Below, in pieces: positions 56,237-64,000 of a DNA stretch of 64,000 nt. The DNA comes from Flexivirga meconopsidis. Its GTDB lineage: Bacteria > Actinomycetota > Actinomycetes > Actinomycetales > Dermatophilaceae. Within the stretch, counting starts at the first letter, position 1. Each line of letters begins with the position of its first letter. Location: NCBI RefSeq assembly GCF_026162425.1, contig NZ_JAOBQJ010000001.1, positions 930,001 through 994,000 on the forward strand, read 5' to 3'. A model generated the notes under the pieces. It made no database searches and was not told the origin of the DNA. It worked only from the letters and a program-made list of their open reading frames with translations. The position numbers and the translations under genes were made by a program.

Positions 56237-57405
56237 TCCGCGAGGACACGGCCTCGAGTCCCGACTTGTTCAGCACCAAGCCGGGCACGATCTCGTTCGC
56301 CGGCGGGATGCCGAACCTATCGGTTCTGCCGTGGGAGCAGATCGCCGACGATGCTCACCGGATGCTCCTGCTCGGCGGAGCGACGATCCTGCAGTACACC
56401 ACCCCAGGTATCTCGAAAGGTCTTGCGCGAGCGATTGATTCAGTAATGGCGGCATCGGGGGTGCCGGCCGATCCGCGTTCGGTGATACCCACGGCCGGAT
56501 CGCAGATGGGTTTGGCGGCCATCGCCCAGTCGTTCGCTCGGGAGGGCCAGGTCATCGCATGCGAGGCGCCGACCTACCCGGGCGCGCTGGCGGCTTTCCG
56601 GGCGGCGGGCGCGCGCATCGTGTCGATCGACATCACTGGCGGCCTGACGGAGGAGAGCCTGGCCGCGCAGTTGGATGCCGCACCGGAGAGGCCGGCGCTC
56701 TATTACACGAATCCCAACTTCCACAATCCGACCGGCGCGACCCATGACCGGGTCAGTCGCGAACTCATCGCCGCGGCGTGCGCGGACCGTGGCGTCCGGA
56801 TCGTCGAGGATGACCCCTACGGTCTGCTGTCGTTCGACGGCGAGCCGACGCCGGTGCCCTTCGCCGAGTTGGCCCCGTCCACGATCTACCTCGGGACGTT
56901 TTCCAAGATCTTCGCCCCCGGCCTGCGCATTGGCTGGATCAGCGCTCCGGAGGACGTGCGTGCCCGCCTCGCCCATGTCGTGGAGTCGATGACGCTGTCG
57001 CCGGCACCGTTGAACCACGCGATCGCGGCCGGTTTCTTCGCGCTCGGCGACTGGAAGGGGCTGGTCGCCGACTATCGCGACACCTACCGCCGTCAGGGCG
57101 CCGCGATGACGAGGGCACTCGCGGAGACCTTCGGTGACGCATCGGGCTGGACGTGGAACGAACCGGGTGGCGGTTTCTACGTGTGGCTCACCCATGACGA
57201 CGTCTCACTGGACGCCCGTGACCTGTTGCCCATGGCTGCCACCGAAGGCGTCTCCTTCGTGCCGGGCGCGTTCTTCAGCGCGCAGGACGACTACCGCAAC
57301 TGCCTCCGGCTGTGCTTCAGCGCGAATTCGCCGGACAAGACCGAGGAAGGCATCGCGCGGCTGGCGCGTGCACTGTCAGCACGACCCGTCGAGGTGGCGC
57401 CATGA
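56233..57405 (+). CDS. PLP-dependent aminotransferase, class I/II (LysN/MocR-domain type)
   Basis: A 390-residue fold-I aminotransferase from GTG, overlapping the ACP stop. ISFAGGMPNLSVLP, QYTTPGISKGLARAI, YYTNPNFHNPTGATHD and IVEDDPYGLLSF are family motifs; the PLP lysine is in LGTFSKIFAPGLRIGW, and the substrate-carboxylate Arg is in RLCFSAN. Closest in type to 2-aminoadipate/kynurenine and MocR-like aminotransferases without the DNA-binding domain. It may set an amino group on the starter acid or on the carrier-bound chain. It overlaps the LanB-like gene by ATGA. Confidence 0.92.
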   Translation: MIREDTASSPDLFSTKPGTISFAGGMPNLSVLPWEQIADDAHRMLLLGGATILQYTTPGISKGLARAIDSVMAASGVPADPRSVIPTAGSQMGLAAIAQSFAREGQVIACEAPTYPGALAAFRAAGARIVSIDITGGLTEESLAAQLDAAPERPALYYTNPNFHNPTGATHDRVSRELIAAACADRGVRIVEDDPYGLLSFDGEPTPVPFAELAPSTIYLGTFSKIFAPGLRIGWISAPEDVRARLAHVVESMTLSPAPLNHAIAAGFFALGDWKGLVADYRDTYRRQGAAMTRALAETFGDASGWTWNEPGGGFYVWLTHDDVSLDARDLLPMAATEGVSFVPGAFFSAQDDYRNCLRLCFSANSPDKTEEGIARLARALSARPVEVAP

Positions 57406-59813
57406 CGCAACTGATCGAACCAATCGTAAAAGGCGGCAACGACTTTGGAGCGGTAGTGCCACTCGGTGACACCCGGTGGCGGCTCTGGAAGACCGTCGCC
57501 GTCCGGTCAGCCGGCTTCGCGGTGGAGGAGCTCGCTGCCTTCGGGGACCCGGAGCTGGCCGAGGATGCGGACCAGGCCATCGCCGGCAACCAGAGCGAAG
57601 GCGACTTCGCCGACAAGTACGCCGAACACAGCCTGCGCGATGCCGAGTTGCTGCATCACGTGTGCGCCGACAGTAGGTTCCGGTTGGCGATCGCCTGGCA
57701 GAACCGACCGTTCCTGGAGTATCTCGACAAGGTCCTCGCGACCCCGATCGAGCGGCGCAACAGCAAGGCACGCGCACGCGAGCGGATCGTCGCGCGCTAC
57801 TGGCAGCGCTACTGCAGCAAAGCCGAAACGATCGGCTTCTTCGGCCCGATCCAGTTCGTCGACATCGACCCGGACACGCCCACGGTCGCCGAGTTCCGCG
57901 CCGCCGACGAGCTGGTCGACCGGAGGCACTGCGCTTTCGAGGCGTGGGCGGTGCTTGAGGTCGGCGAGGCATTCGCCCGACGCGCCGAGGTGCGTCGCTG
58001 GCTCCCGCCATACCTCCGACCCGACCTCAGCCTGCAACTGGACGACGAAGGCGGAAGCATCGTGGTCCCCGGCCGCCGGCCGGAACGCCTCACAAGCATC
58101 GAGGCCTGGGTGGTGCGGGAGGCTGACGGCGACCGGACGATCGACGAGATCGCATCCGTCGTCGCCGAAACCGCCGACCGCCCCGTCGCCGAGGTCCAGC
58201 AGACCGCGCACGCGGTCGTCCAGCGGCTAGCGCGCAAGCGGTTGCTCACCTGGGGTGCCAATCTGCCGATCGCGATCGATGCCGAGCAGGTGCTCGACAC
58301 CCGCATCGGCCGGGTCGGGGAACCTCGGCTGCGTGCCGAACTGTTCGCCCTCTGGGGCCGGCTGAAAGAAGCTCGTGACGGCGTTGCACGCGCCGGCACC
58401 GCCGAGCAGCTCGTGGCGGCCTTCACCGAGTTGGAGCGCGAGTTCGTCGCGGTGACGGGCAAAGACCCGACCGCACGCGGGCAGGGCAAGGCGTATGCCG
58501 GCCGGGATATCTGCGTCGAGGACACCACCCGCGCCGGCGATCTCACGATCGGTCCACAACTGTTGGATGCGGTCGCCGAACCCCTTGCCATGCTTGCTGA
58601 TTCGGCCAACTGGTTCTCTGGCCGGCTTGCTCAGGAATACACCGAAGCGATCGAATCCGCCACCGACAGGGTTGCTCGAACGACCGATGAGGATGTTCCG
58701 CTCGCGGAGATCTGGGCAGAGGTGCTCCGGATGTTCTGGGGCGAGGGTGAGTTGCCCTTGCACCGCGCTCAAGCCGCCCTTGCCGATGCCTGGGGTGAGG
58801 TGCTGGCGGTCGGTCCGGCGGATCTGGAGCAGCGCGCCATCGAGCTCAGCGCCGCCGAGTGCGCCGACCGCTTCGCCGCGGTGTTCGGCACGATGCCGGC
58901 GCCGGGGTGGCGCCACGCCGCGATCCACAGTCCGGACCTGCAGGTCTGCGCCCGCAGCGTCGACGACCTCGCGGCGGGTCGGTTCACCGTCGTTGTCGGT
59001 GAACTGCACGCATGCATTCCGTCGCTCGACACTCCCGCGTTCACCTGGTCGCTCGATGAGCAGCAGCAGGTGCGCCGTGCGGTGGACGCGCAATGCGGTG
59101 GCGGGCGGGTGGTGCCGGCGTTCCCGTTCGGGTGGCGGCGCAACACCGGGCGTTTCGTGCCCGCAGTGGTCGGGCCGACCGACACGCTGGTCGGATTCAG
59201 CAAAGCCCCGTTGCGGGACCGCGGTGCGGTGTTGCCGGTTGGGGAGCTCGCACTGTGCCGGACCGCCGAGGGCCACCGGGTGGTGCGTGCCGCCGACGGC
59301 CGGGAATGGAGCATCGCCGAATTCTGGGGCGTGCCGTTGTCGATCGTTGCGGCCGATGCCTTCAAGGTCGGACTTGGCGGCCGACACGTGCCACGGGTGA
59401 GCCTCGACGGGCTCGTCATCTTCCGAGAGACCTGGAAGGTGCTGCCTGGCGATCTCAACCTTATCGGTGCGGCGGGCGGGAACGATGCGCGCGACTACCG
59501 GTCGGTTCGCGCCTGGCAGAGGCACATCGGGCTTCCGGACCGAGTCTTCGCCAAGTTCCCGGGAGAGGAGAAACCCGTCTTCTTCGACCTGACGTCCCCC
59601 GTTTTCGTCGCGATGTTCGCCGCGATGACCCGTGCGGCGGAGCGCCGCGACCCGAGCCTCCCGATCACGGTCAGCGAGATGTTGCCGGAGGTCGAACAGA
59701 CCTGGTTGCCCGGGCCAGAGGAGGCCCAGACCTATGTGAGCGAACTGCGGGTGCAGCTTGTGGAGGCCAATGGACTAGATCGGACAGAAACCGGAGAAGG
59801 AGCAGGCGCATGA
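57402..59813 (+). CDS. Stand-alone LanB-like protein (lantibiotic dehydratase N-terminal domain only)
   Basis: An 803-residue Lant_dehydr_N-type protein. Early on, [36 protein letters not shown] corresponds to the Arg-rich RxxxRxxPFG region of LanB, here in an ETIGFFGP variant; near the end [16 protein letters not shown] and [20 protein letters not shown] close the domain. No SpaB_C elimination domain follows. This is the size of split LanB glutamylation subunits and of PEARL enzymes, which use aminoacyl-tRNA. No lanthipeptide precursor or cyclase gene is near. The ATG at 57402 overlaps the aminotransferase stop. Confidence 0.85.
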   Translation: MTQLIEPIVKGGNDFGAVVPLGDTRWRLWKTVAVRSAGFAVEELAAFGDPELAEDADQAIAGNQSEGDFADKYAEHSLRDAELLHHVCADSRFRLAIAWQNRPFLEYLDKVLATPIERRNSKARARERIVARYWQRYCSKAETIGFFGPIQFVDIDPDTPTVAEFRAADELVDRRHCAFEAWAVLEVGEAFARRAEVRRWLPPYLRPDLSLQLDDEGGSIVVPGRRPERLTSIEAWVVREADGDRTIDEIASVVAETADRPVAEVQQTAHAVVQRLARKRLLTWGANLPIAIDAEQVLDTRIGRVGEPRLRAELFALWGRLKEARDGVARAGTAEQLVAAFTELEREFVAVTGKDPTARGQGKAYAGRDICVEDTTRAGDLTIGPQLLDAVAEPLAMLADSANWFSGRLAQEYTEAIESATDRVARTTDEDVPLAEIWAEVLRMFWGEGELPLHRAQAALADAWGEVLAVGPADLEQRAIELSAAECADRFAAVFGTMPAPGWRHAAIHSPDLQVCARSVDDLAAGRFTVVVGELHACIPSLDTPAFTWSLDEQQQVRRAVDAQCGGGRVVPAFPFGWRRNTGRFVPAVVGPTDTLVGFSKAPLRDRGAVLPVGELALCRTAEGHRVVRAADGREWSIAEFWGVPLSIVAADAFKVGLGGRHVPRVSLDGLVIFRETWKVLPGDLNLIGAAGGNDARDYRSVRAWQRHIGLPDRVFAKFPGEEKPVFFDLTSPVFVAMFAAMTRAAERRDPSLPITVSEMLPEVEQTWLPGPEEAQTYVSELRVQLVEANGLDRTETGEGAGA

Positions 59814-60559
59814 TCGAATTCGAAGCAGGAACAAGGGCATTGGTGACCGGGGCATCACGCGGCATCGGCGCCGCATGCGCCGTCGCGCTCGCCAGGTGCG
59901 GCTGCGACGTCGCCGTCCACTACAACAGCGACAAGGACGGCGCCGAGGAGACTGCCTCGGCTGTGCGCGCGGCCGGTCGCGAGGCCTACGTCGTGCGCGC
60001 GGACATCTCGTGCGAGGAGGACATCACCGGGATGTTCGCCGAGCTCGCCGCGAGCTTCGGCAAGGTCGGTGTCGCGGTGCTCAACTCAGGGGTGACGGCC
60101 GACGGCTTCGTCGCTGCCATGGCGAGCGCGAAGTGGTCACAGGTGATCGACACCAACCTGACCGGGACCTTCCTGACCGCTCGTGAGTCGACCAAGCACA
60201 TGTTCCGTACCGGCGGCTCGATAGTGATGATCGCCTCGACGAGCGGAGTGGCCGGTCGCGCGGGCCAGCCCAACTACTCCGCGAGCAAGGGCGGCATCAT
60301 CGCGCTTGCCAAGTCGATGGCGGCCGAGGTTGCGGCCAAGAAGATCCGGGTCAACGTCGTGGCGCCAGGGTTCATCGAGACCAGCATGACCCGCACCGTG
60401 CCGAAGCCGGCCCTGGAGCAGGCGGTCGCAGCGATCCCGCTGCAGCGGGTGGGGCAGCCTGAGGAGGTCGCGGCCGCGGTCGCCTTTCTCGCCAGCCCGC
60501 AGGCGTCCTATATCACCGGGAAAACGCTCACCGTTGACGGCGGAATGATCAACGGATAA
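59810..60559 (+). CDS. FabG-like 3-oxoacyl-ACP reductase
   Basis: A 249-residue [26 protein letters not shown] (NSG in place of the common NAG), [23 protein letters not shown] with catalytic Ser-Tyr-Lys, [13 protein letters not shown] and [10 protein letters not shown]. It resembles FabG strongly and is coupled to the LanB-like gene (ATGA), so it probably reduces a beta-ketoacyl chain on the cluster ACP. The open frame upstream is inside the LanB gene and is ignored. Confidence 0.93.
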   Translation: MIEFEAGTRALVTGASRGIGAACAVALARCGCDVAVHYNSDKDGAEETASAVRAAGREAYVVRADISCEEDITGMFAELAASFGKVGVAVLNSGVTADGFVAAMASAKWSQVIDTNLTGTFLTARESTKHMFRTGGSIVMIASTSGVAGRAGQPNYSASKGGIIALAKSMAAEVAAKKIRVNVVAPGFIETSMTRTVPKPALEQAVAAIPLQRVGQPEEVAAAVAFLASPQASYITGKTLTVDGGMING

Positions 60560-60643
60560 CGCCGCCCACCAGACTCAAATCATCCTCAAAACCCCTACGA
60601 GACAGCATGTTTCGTCATACATGACCAATGAAGGAGCAGGACC

Positions 60644-60931
60644 ATGGCACAGACCTACGACGCGATCAAGGACAAGGCGCAGCGTCGCTTCGACAACAAC
60701 TGGACGCTGAAGTCACGCATCATCGACAGCCTCGGCCTGGAAACCTCGCCCGAGCTGATCTCCGACAACCAGCCGCTGTTCGGCCGCGGCCTCGAGATGG
60801 ACTCCCTGGACACCCTCGAGATCGTGGTGATGGTCGAGGAGGAGTTCGGCGTCGCGATCTCCGACAGCGACACCGAGGCATTCGGCTCCATCAACGCAAT
60901 GATGGACTTCATCGAAGCGAAGTCGGCCTGA
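60644..60931 (+). CDS. Acyl carrier protein
   Basis: A 95-residue ACP with Ser54 in GRGLEMDSLDTLEIVVMVEEEFGV, close to FAS/type II PKS carriers. AAGGAG is placed well ahead of the ATG. It overlaps the FabZ gene by one base, so these two are the chain-carrying pair. The 84 bp between fabG and this gene carry one GTCATAC heptamer and no clear terminator. Confidence 0.93.
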   Translation: MAQTYDAIKDKAQRRFDNNWTLKSRIIDSLGLETSPELISDNQPLFGRGLEMDSLDTLEIVVMVEEEFGVAISDSDTEAFGSINAMMDFIEAKSA

Positions 60932-61413
60932 TGAGCGGGCGGTTCAGCTACGGCGCCGACCAGCTGCTGCAGATGCTGCCGCACCGGTGGCCGATGCTGA
61001 TGCTCGACAAGGCGTATGACGTCGAGCCCGGCAGGTCGGGCAGGGGTGTCAAGAATGTGACGATCTCCGAGCCGCACTTCGCCGGTCACTACCCGACTCA
61101 CTCGATCATGCCGGGCGTCCTCATCGTCGAGGCGATGGCTCAGCTGGTCGCGGTCGTCTACATCTCCGAGCATCTCGAACTGAGTGCGGCCGCAGACGAC
61201 GCCGTCTCGGAGAAGGTCGGCTACCTGGGCGCGATCAACAAGATGAAGTTTGCCGCGCTCGTCCGGCCAGGCGACCGACTGGACCTCACCGCGAAGCTCG
61301 GCGAGTCGTTCGGCAGCCTCAGGCCGGTCCAGGTGAAGGCCGAGGTCGACGGGCAACTCGTTGCCGCCGGCTCCCTCACCGTGACCGAACGAGTCGCCGA
61401 GCAGGCGGCCTGA
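60931..61413 (+). CDS. FabZ-like 3-hydroxyacyl-ACP dehydratase
   Basis: A 160-residue hot-dog dehydratase: LPHRWPMLMLDK, and HFAGHYPTHSIMPGVLIVEAMAQ with catalytic His53 and Glu67. A 12-residue insertion (ELSAAADDAVSEK) lengthens the loop after the central helix. With FabG and ACP it makes an enoyl intermediate on the carrier; no enoyl reductase is visible, so the product may keep double bonds. Confidence 0.93.
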   Translation: MSGRFSYGADQLLQMLPHRWPMLMLDKAYDVEPGRSGRGVKNVTISEPHFAGHYPTHSIMPGVLIVEAMAQLVAVVYISEHLELSAAADDAVSEKVGYLGAINKMKFAALVRPGDRLDLTAKLGESFGSLRPVQVKAEVDGQLVAAGSLTVTERVAEQAA

Positions 61414-61432
61414 AACCGTAAGGCAGACAACG

Positions 61433-63532
61433 ATGACCACCGTTCGAGACTTCCAGCCGGCGGACGCGGGTGACGTTGCGGAGTTGTTCAACCGACACCG
61501 TGACGTCCCCAACCCGGTCACTGGCGGGATCACCGCCGACCAGTTGCTGCAGGAACTCGCCGATCGTGACACCGAGACCTTTCTGGTCGCCGAAACCGAT
61601 GGCCGGCTGGTCGGCACGTTCGGGCTGTTCCGCTCGGACGGTCGACGGGTCGCAGGCCCGGGTGAGCTCATCGCCGACATGTTCTTCGTGGCGCCGGAGT
61701 ATCGCCGGGGAACACTCACCGCGGCACTTTTCGGTGACGCGGTGGAGCGCATGGTCGGCACCGAGTTCGGCGTGTTGCGACTGACGGTGAACCCTGCGAA
61801 CACCGCCGCCTACACGCTCTATCGCAGGGTCGGTTGCGTCGCGATCGACCGTACTGTGCCGGGGGCGGACGGCAACGTGCAGCTGTGCAACTATCTGCCT
61901 CTGGTATTGCAGCAGATCCATCCGACGCTGCCGACCCATATCCGCGATCGCATCCGTGACCAGGCGACCACCCGGTTCATCCCGCGTGCGCTGCCCACAC
62001 ATCTCGACGGTGATCTGGAGGTCACCTCCGACGGCCGTCGCACTGTTCGAGTGCCGTTTGCCATAAGTGATTTCGAGATCGACACCGTGATCGACATCGA
62101 CCGCAAGGTAGTGCTCAGTGCGCAGATGGACGGCTACCGCTACGAGGCACCTTCGTCGGAGTGCGACGCACCGATCTCGGCGCCTACCGCCGACGCGGTG
62201 GCTGTCTCCGCCGGCGACCTGCTGCTCCGGGTCAACCCGGATGGCAGCGCCGAGGTCTCGCACCCCGATCACCTCGGCCCGGTGTTCACCTCGCTGTGGC
62301 CGACGGCGGGCCGTGGCCGCGTCACTGGTTGGCGAGCTGGACACCCACGCACGCTGACGGTCGAACGGCGGCCGGACGGAGTGACCGTCGCCGAAGAGCT
62401 CGAGGATGGTCGGATCGAATGCCACTTCAGCCTGACACCGGATGCACTGTTTCAGCGATTTGTCGCGGAGAATGTCGAGCCCCAGCTCCTACTGCGCAGC
62501 TATCACCTCGCAGGCTTGCGCACCGGTTGGGTGCGGGTCTCCACGTCGCAGGAAGATCGCACCGATCCGATCGGTGACGGGCTCGGCGTGCGCGACACGG
62601 GTCAACTCCCGGCAGCGCAGCGCCTGCTCCAACCTGGCAGCCAAATCCGCTGGCACCAGGACGATTTCAGCCGTGATATCACGGTGACTGCTGACGTAAC
62701 CGGACTAGGCGTGGTCACCAGCACCATGCTCGAACGTCGCTTCGACCCGAGCGACGACCCCGGCCTGCGCATCCACTTCGGTATGGCGCAAGACACCCTC
62801 GCCCGGGCAGGCGAGACCGGGTCGGTCGACGCACTGCCAGGACGCACCGACGCGCAGGAGGCACATGCGCAGACGGCTCGCTCCGATGCTGCGGCGGGCG
62901 GCGTGATCGGATGGAAGCCGTTCGCGCGCAACGTGTTCCGCTCCGCCCATCCGCGGTCGCGGTCGTTCGCGCACAACCCGCGTTGGTCGGCCGGCGTCTG
63001 GGTGACCCGAGACGTCACCCGTGAGTCCCGTAGCCACGGAATCGGCTGGGGTGTGCCTGAGCCGGGAAGATGGAGTGACGAGGCGGGATCGCTCCGCTAC
63101 GAAGGCCTGTCCCTGCGGGCGGTCAGCTCGGCGAGAGCCGGCATCGCCGCGCTCACCGTGGCCGTTGCTGACAGCACACCCGCGGCCGATGGGGAACTGG
63201 TCGTCTGGCTGACGCCGGACAGCCCGTCCCGTGCTGACGCGGTCTGTTGGTCGCCGGGCGGGACTCCCGTCATACATCCACTGGGGGAGCGGTGGCAGCG
63301 CTGGGCGAGCGCAGTCGACCTGCCGCTTCGCGATGGCCGGTGGCTGCACATCGACTCGTCGGACGCAGGGGGTGACCACCCCGAGATTCTGGTGCGATCC
63401 ACCGAATCCGGCCCACTGGTCGGCTGCCTCACCCGCTCGGGGTGCGCGCAGCAAGCCACCGCGACCTGGCGATTCGCCGTGCTCAACCATCCGCTCGACG
63501 CCACCGAGAACGCCCTGAAACAACCGGCATAA
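61433..63532 (+). CDS. GNAT acetyltransferase domain fused to a large unknown domain
   Basis: A 699-residue protein. Residues about 1-155 are a GNAT fold (VRDFQPADAGDVAELFNRH, ADMFFVAPEYRRGTLTAALFGDAVERM, LTVNPANTAAYTLYRRVGC). The remaining about 540 residues are beta-rich (many alternating DLEVTSDGRRTVRVPF-like strands, a WRAGHPRTLTVERRPDG repeat-like segment, and WVRVSTSQEDRTD), with no membrane helix and no motif I recognise. It may N-acylate the product's amine, with the C-terminal part as a second catalytic or recognition unit. 19 bp separate it from fabZ. Confidence 0.7.
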   Translation: MTTVRDFQPADAGDVAELFNRHRDVPNPVTGGITADQLLQELADRDTETFLVAETDGRLVGTFGLFRSDGRRVAGPGELIADMFFVAPEYRRGTLTAALFGDAVERMVGTEFGVLRLTVNPANTAAYTLYRRVGCVAIDRTVPGADGNVQLCNYLPLVLQQIHPTLPTHIRDRIRDQATTRFIPRALPTHLDGDLEVTSDGRRTVRVPFAISDFEIDTVIDIDRKVVLSAQMDGYRYEAPSSECDAPISAPTADAVAVSAGDLLLRVNPDGSAEVSHPDHLGPVFTSLWPTAGRGRVTGWRAGHPRTLTVERRPDGVTVAEELEDGRIECHFSLTPDALFQRFVAENVEPQLLLRSYHLAGLRTGWVRVSTSQEDRTDPIGDGLGVRDTGQLPAAQRLLQPGSQIRWHQDDFSRDITVTADVTGLGVVTSTMLERRFDPSDDPGLRIHFGMAQDTLARAGETGSVDALPGRTDAQEAHAQTARSDAAAGGVIGWKPFARNVFRSAHPRSRSFAHNPRWSAGVWVTRDVTRESRSHGIGWGVPEPGRWSDEAGSLRYEGLSLRAVSSARAGIAALTVAVADSTPAADGELVVWLTPDSPSRADAVCWSPGGTPVIHPLGERWQRWASAVDLPLRDGRWLHIDSSDAGGDHPEILVRSTESGPLVGCLTRSGCAQQATATWRFAVLNHPLDATENALKQPA

Positions 63533-63591
63533 GGCATCAATAACCGCACCGGACAAGATCCGAAAACCACTCACTGCAAAGGACATCAGCC

Positions 63592-64000
63592 ATGACACTC
63601 AGCACTGACACCGAACTGCTCCCCGGCCAGCAGGAGACTGCTGCGGCCGACTACGACACGGTCCGTAGCGGCAGTGCCTGCTATCAGCCGGCCGGCGTGC
63701 TGGTCCGCGTAACTGGCGCCGACCGCCTCGACTACCTGGACACCGTGCTGTCCAAGAGCACCGAGTTCGTCGAGCCCGATCAGGTCCGCGAGGTACTGCT
63801 GCTCACCGACGACGCCGAGCCGTTCGCGGTCGTCACCCACTGGGAGCTCGAAGACGAGACCTGGCTGCTGACGCAGACCCCGGTCGCCGTCGCCGACGTC
63901 GAGGCATTCTTCGCGCAGGCCGCAGATGGCGTCGAGATCGACGTCGCGCCCGCCGGATGGGGCGTTGTCGCGGTGGAAGGACCTGCGTCATGGAAGGTCG
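63592..64000 (+). CDS. GcvT/YgfZ-like folate-binding protein, N-terminal fragment
   Basis: The first 136 residues of a protein cut by the right edge. SACYQPAGVLVRVTGADRLDYLDTVLSKSTEFVEPDQVREVLLLTDDAEPFAVVTHWELEDETWLLTQTP follows the GcvT/YgfZ aminomethyltransferase pattern (normally an RVTGxDAxxFL block, then a strand pair with xxLLT). The usual early Asp (YDLS-type) reads CYQPAG. Such folds bind tetrahydrofolate and may transfer or remove one-carbon units; the role in this operon is unknown. Confidence 0.7.
   Translation, partial: MTLSTDTELLPGQQETAAADYDTVRSGSACYQPAGVLVRVTGADRLDYLDTVLSKSTEFVEPDQVREVLLLTDDAEPFAVVTHWELEDETWLLTQTPVAVADVEAFFAQAADGVEIDVAPAGWGVVAVEGPASWKV

Noticed and set aside
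54243..64000. Search for a lanthipeptide/RiPP precursor near the LanB-like gene
   Set aside because: No small frame with leader-core pattern and a ribosome site was found between 54.2 and 64 kb or between 45 and 51.6 kb; the carrier proteins are clear ACPs, not precursors.

Overview
This 64 kb window comes from a high-GC Gram-positive chromosome, almost certainly an actinobacterium. The signs are GC-ending codon use throughout, many GTG starts, ATGA/GTGA stop-start overlaps, a DtxR/IdeR iron regulator with all metal ligands, an orphan WXG100 protein, SARP regulation, groEL under CIRCE control and an actinobacterial-type c-di-AMP riboswitch ahead of an NlpC/P60 hydrolase. A Micrococcales genome (Dermacoccaceae/Intrasporangiaceae type) is my guess, not proven. 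I see no tRNA, rRNA, CRISPR, phage or insertion sequence.

Layout. 1-10.9 kb: a divergent acyl-CoA catabolic locus (acyl-CoA dehydrogenases, phosphotransferase, SDR, TetR repressor, acyl-CoA ligase, enoyl-CoA hydratase, CoA transferase, thiolase, FadB-type fusion) around a palindromic operator. 10.9-18.8 kb: an Opp/Dpp-type ABC importer headed by an unusual ROK regulator-Gfo/Idh/MocA oxidoreductase fusion. 18.8-22.8 kb: CIRCE-controlled groEL, then kup. 22.8-28.8 kb: TetR, PadR-fadH, WXG100, HelD. 28.9-34.7 kb: an HtrA protease with a two-component system in MprAB-PepD order, MarR-MFS and a 29-aa membrane peptide. 34.7-43.5 kb: pepN, serC, pdxH, dtxR, c-di-AMP riboswitch-NlpC/P60 and small conserved genes.

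43.5-64 kb (running off the right edge) looks like a specialised-metabolite cluster that I cannot match to a described one. Left part: acyl-CoA carboxylase beta, SARP activator, Sfp-type phosphopantetheinyl transferase, SbnB-like dehydrogenase, acyl carrier protein, a LysA-fold protein lacking its PLP lysine, an SbnI-like serine kinase and a LuxR-type regulator. Right part: MFS exporter, FabD-like acyltransferase, then a tightly coupled operon of AMP-ligase, ACP, aminotransferase, a stand-alone LanB-like protein (glutamylation-type domain only, no precursor peptide seen), FabG, ACP, FabZ, a GNAT fused to about 540 unrecognised residues, and a GcvT-like protein. This suggests a short, reduced acyl chain built on dedicated carrier proteins and combined with an amino acid (perhaps 2,3-diaminopropionate), possibly by a tRNA-dependent LanB/PEARL-like step. 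No ketosynthase or SbnA is in the window; both may lie to the right.

Two signals cut across genes. The heptamer GTATGAC/GTCATAC is strikingly frequent (32 seen by eye). Cluster promoters carry repeats with the 11-bp spacing typical of SARP sites. All functional calls are by reading translated sequence; no database search was run.
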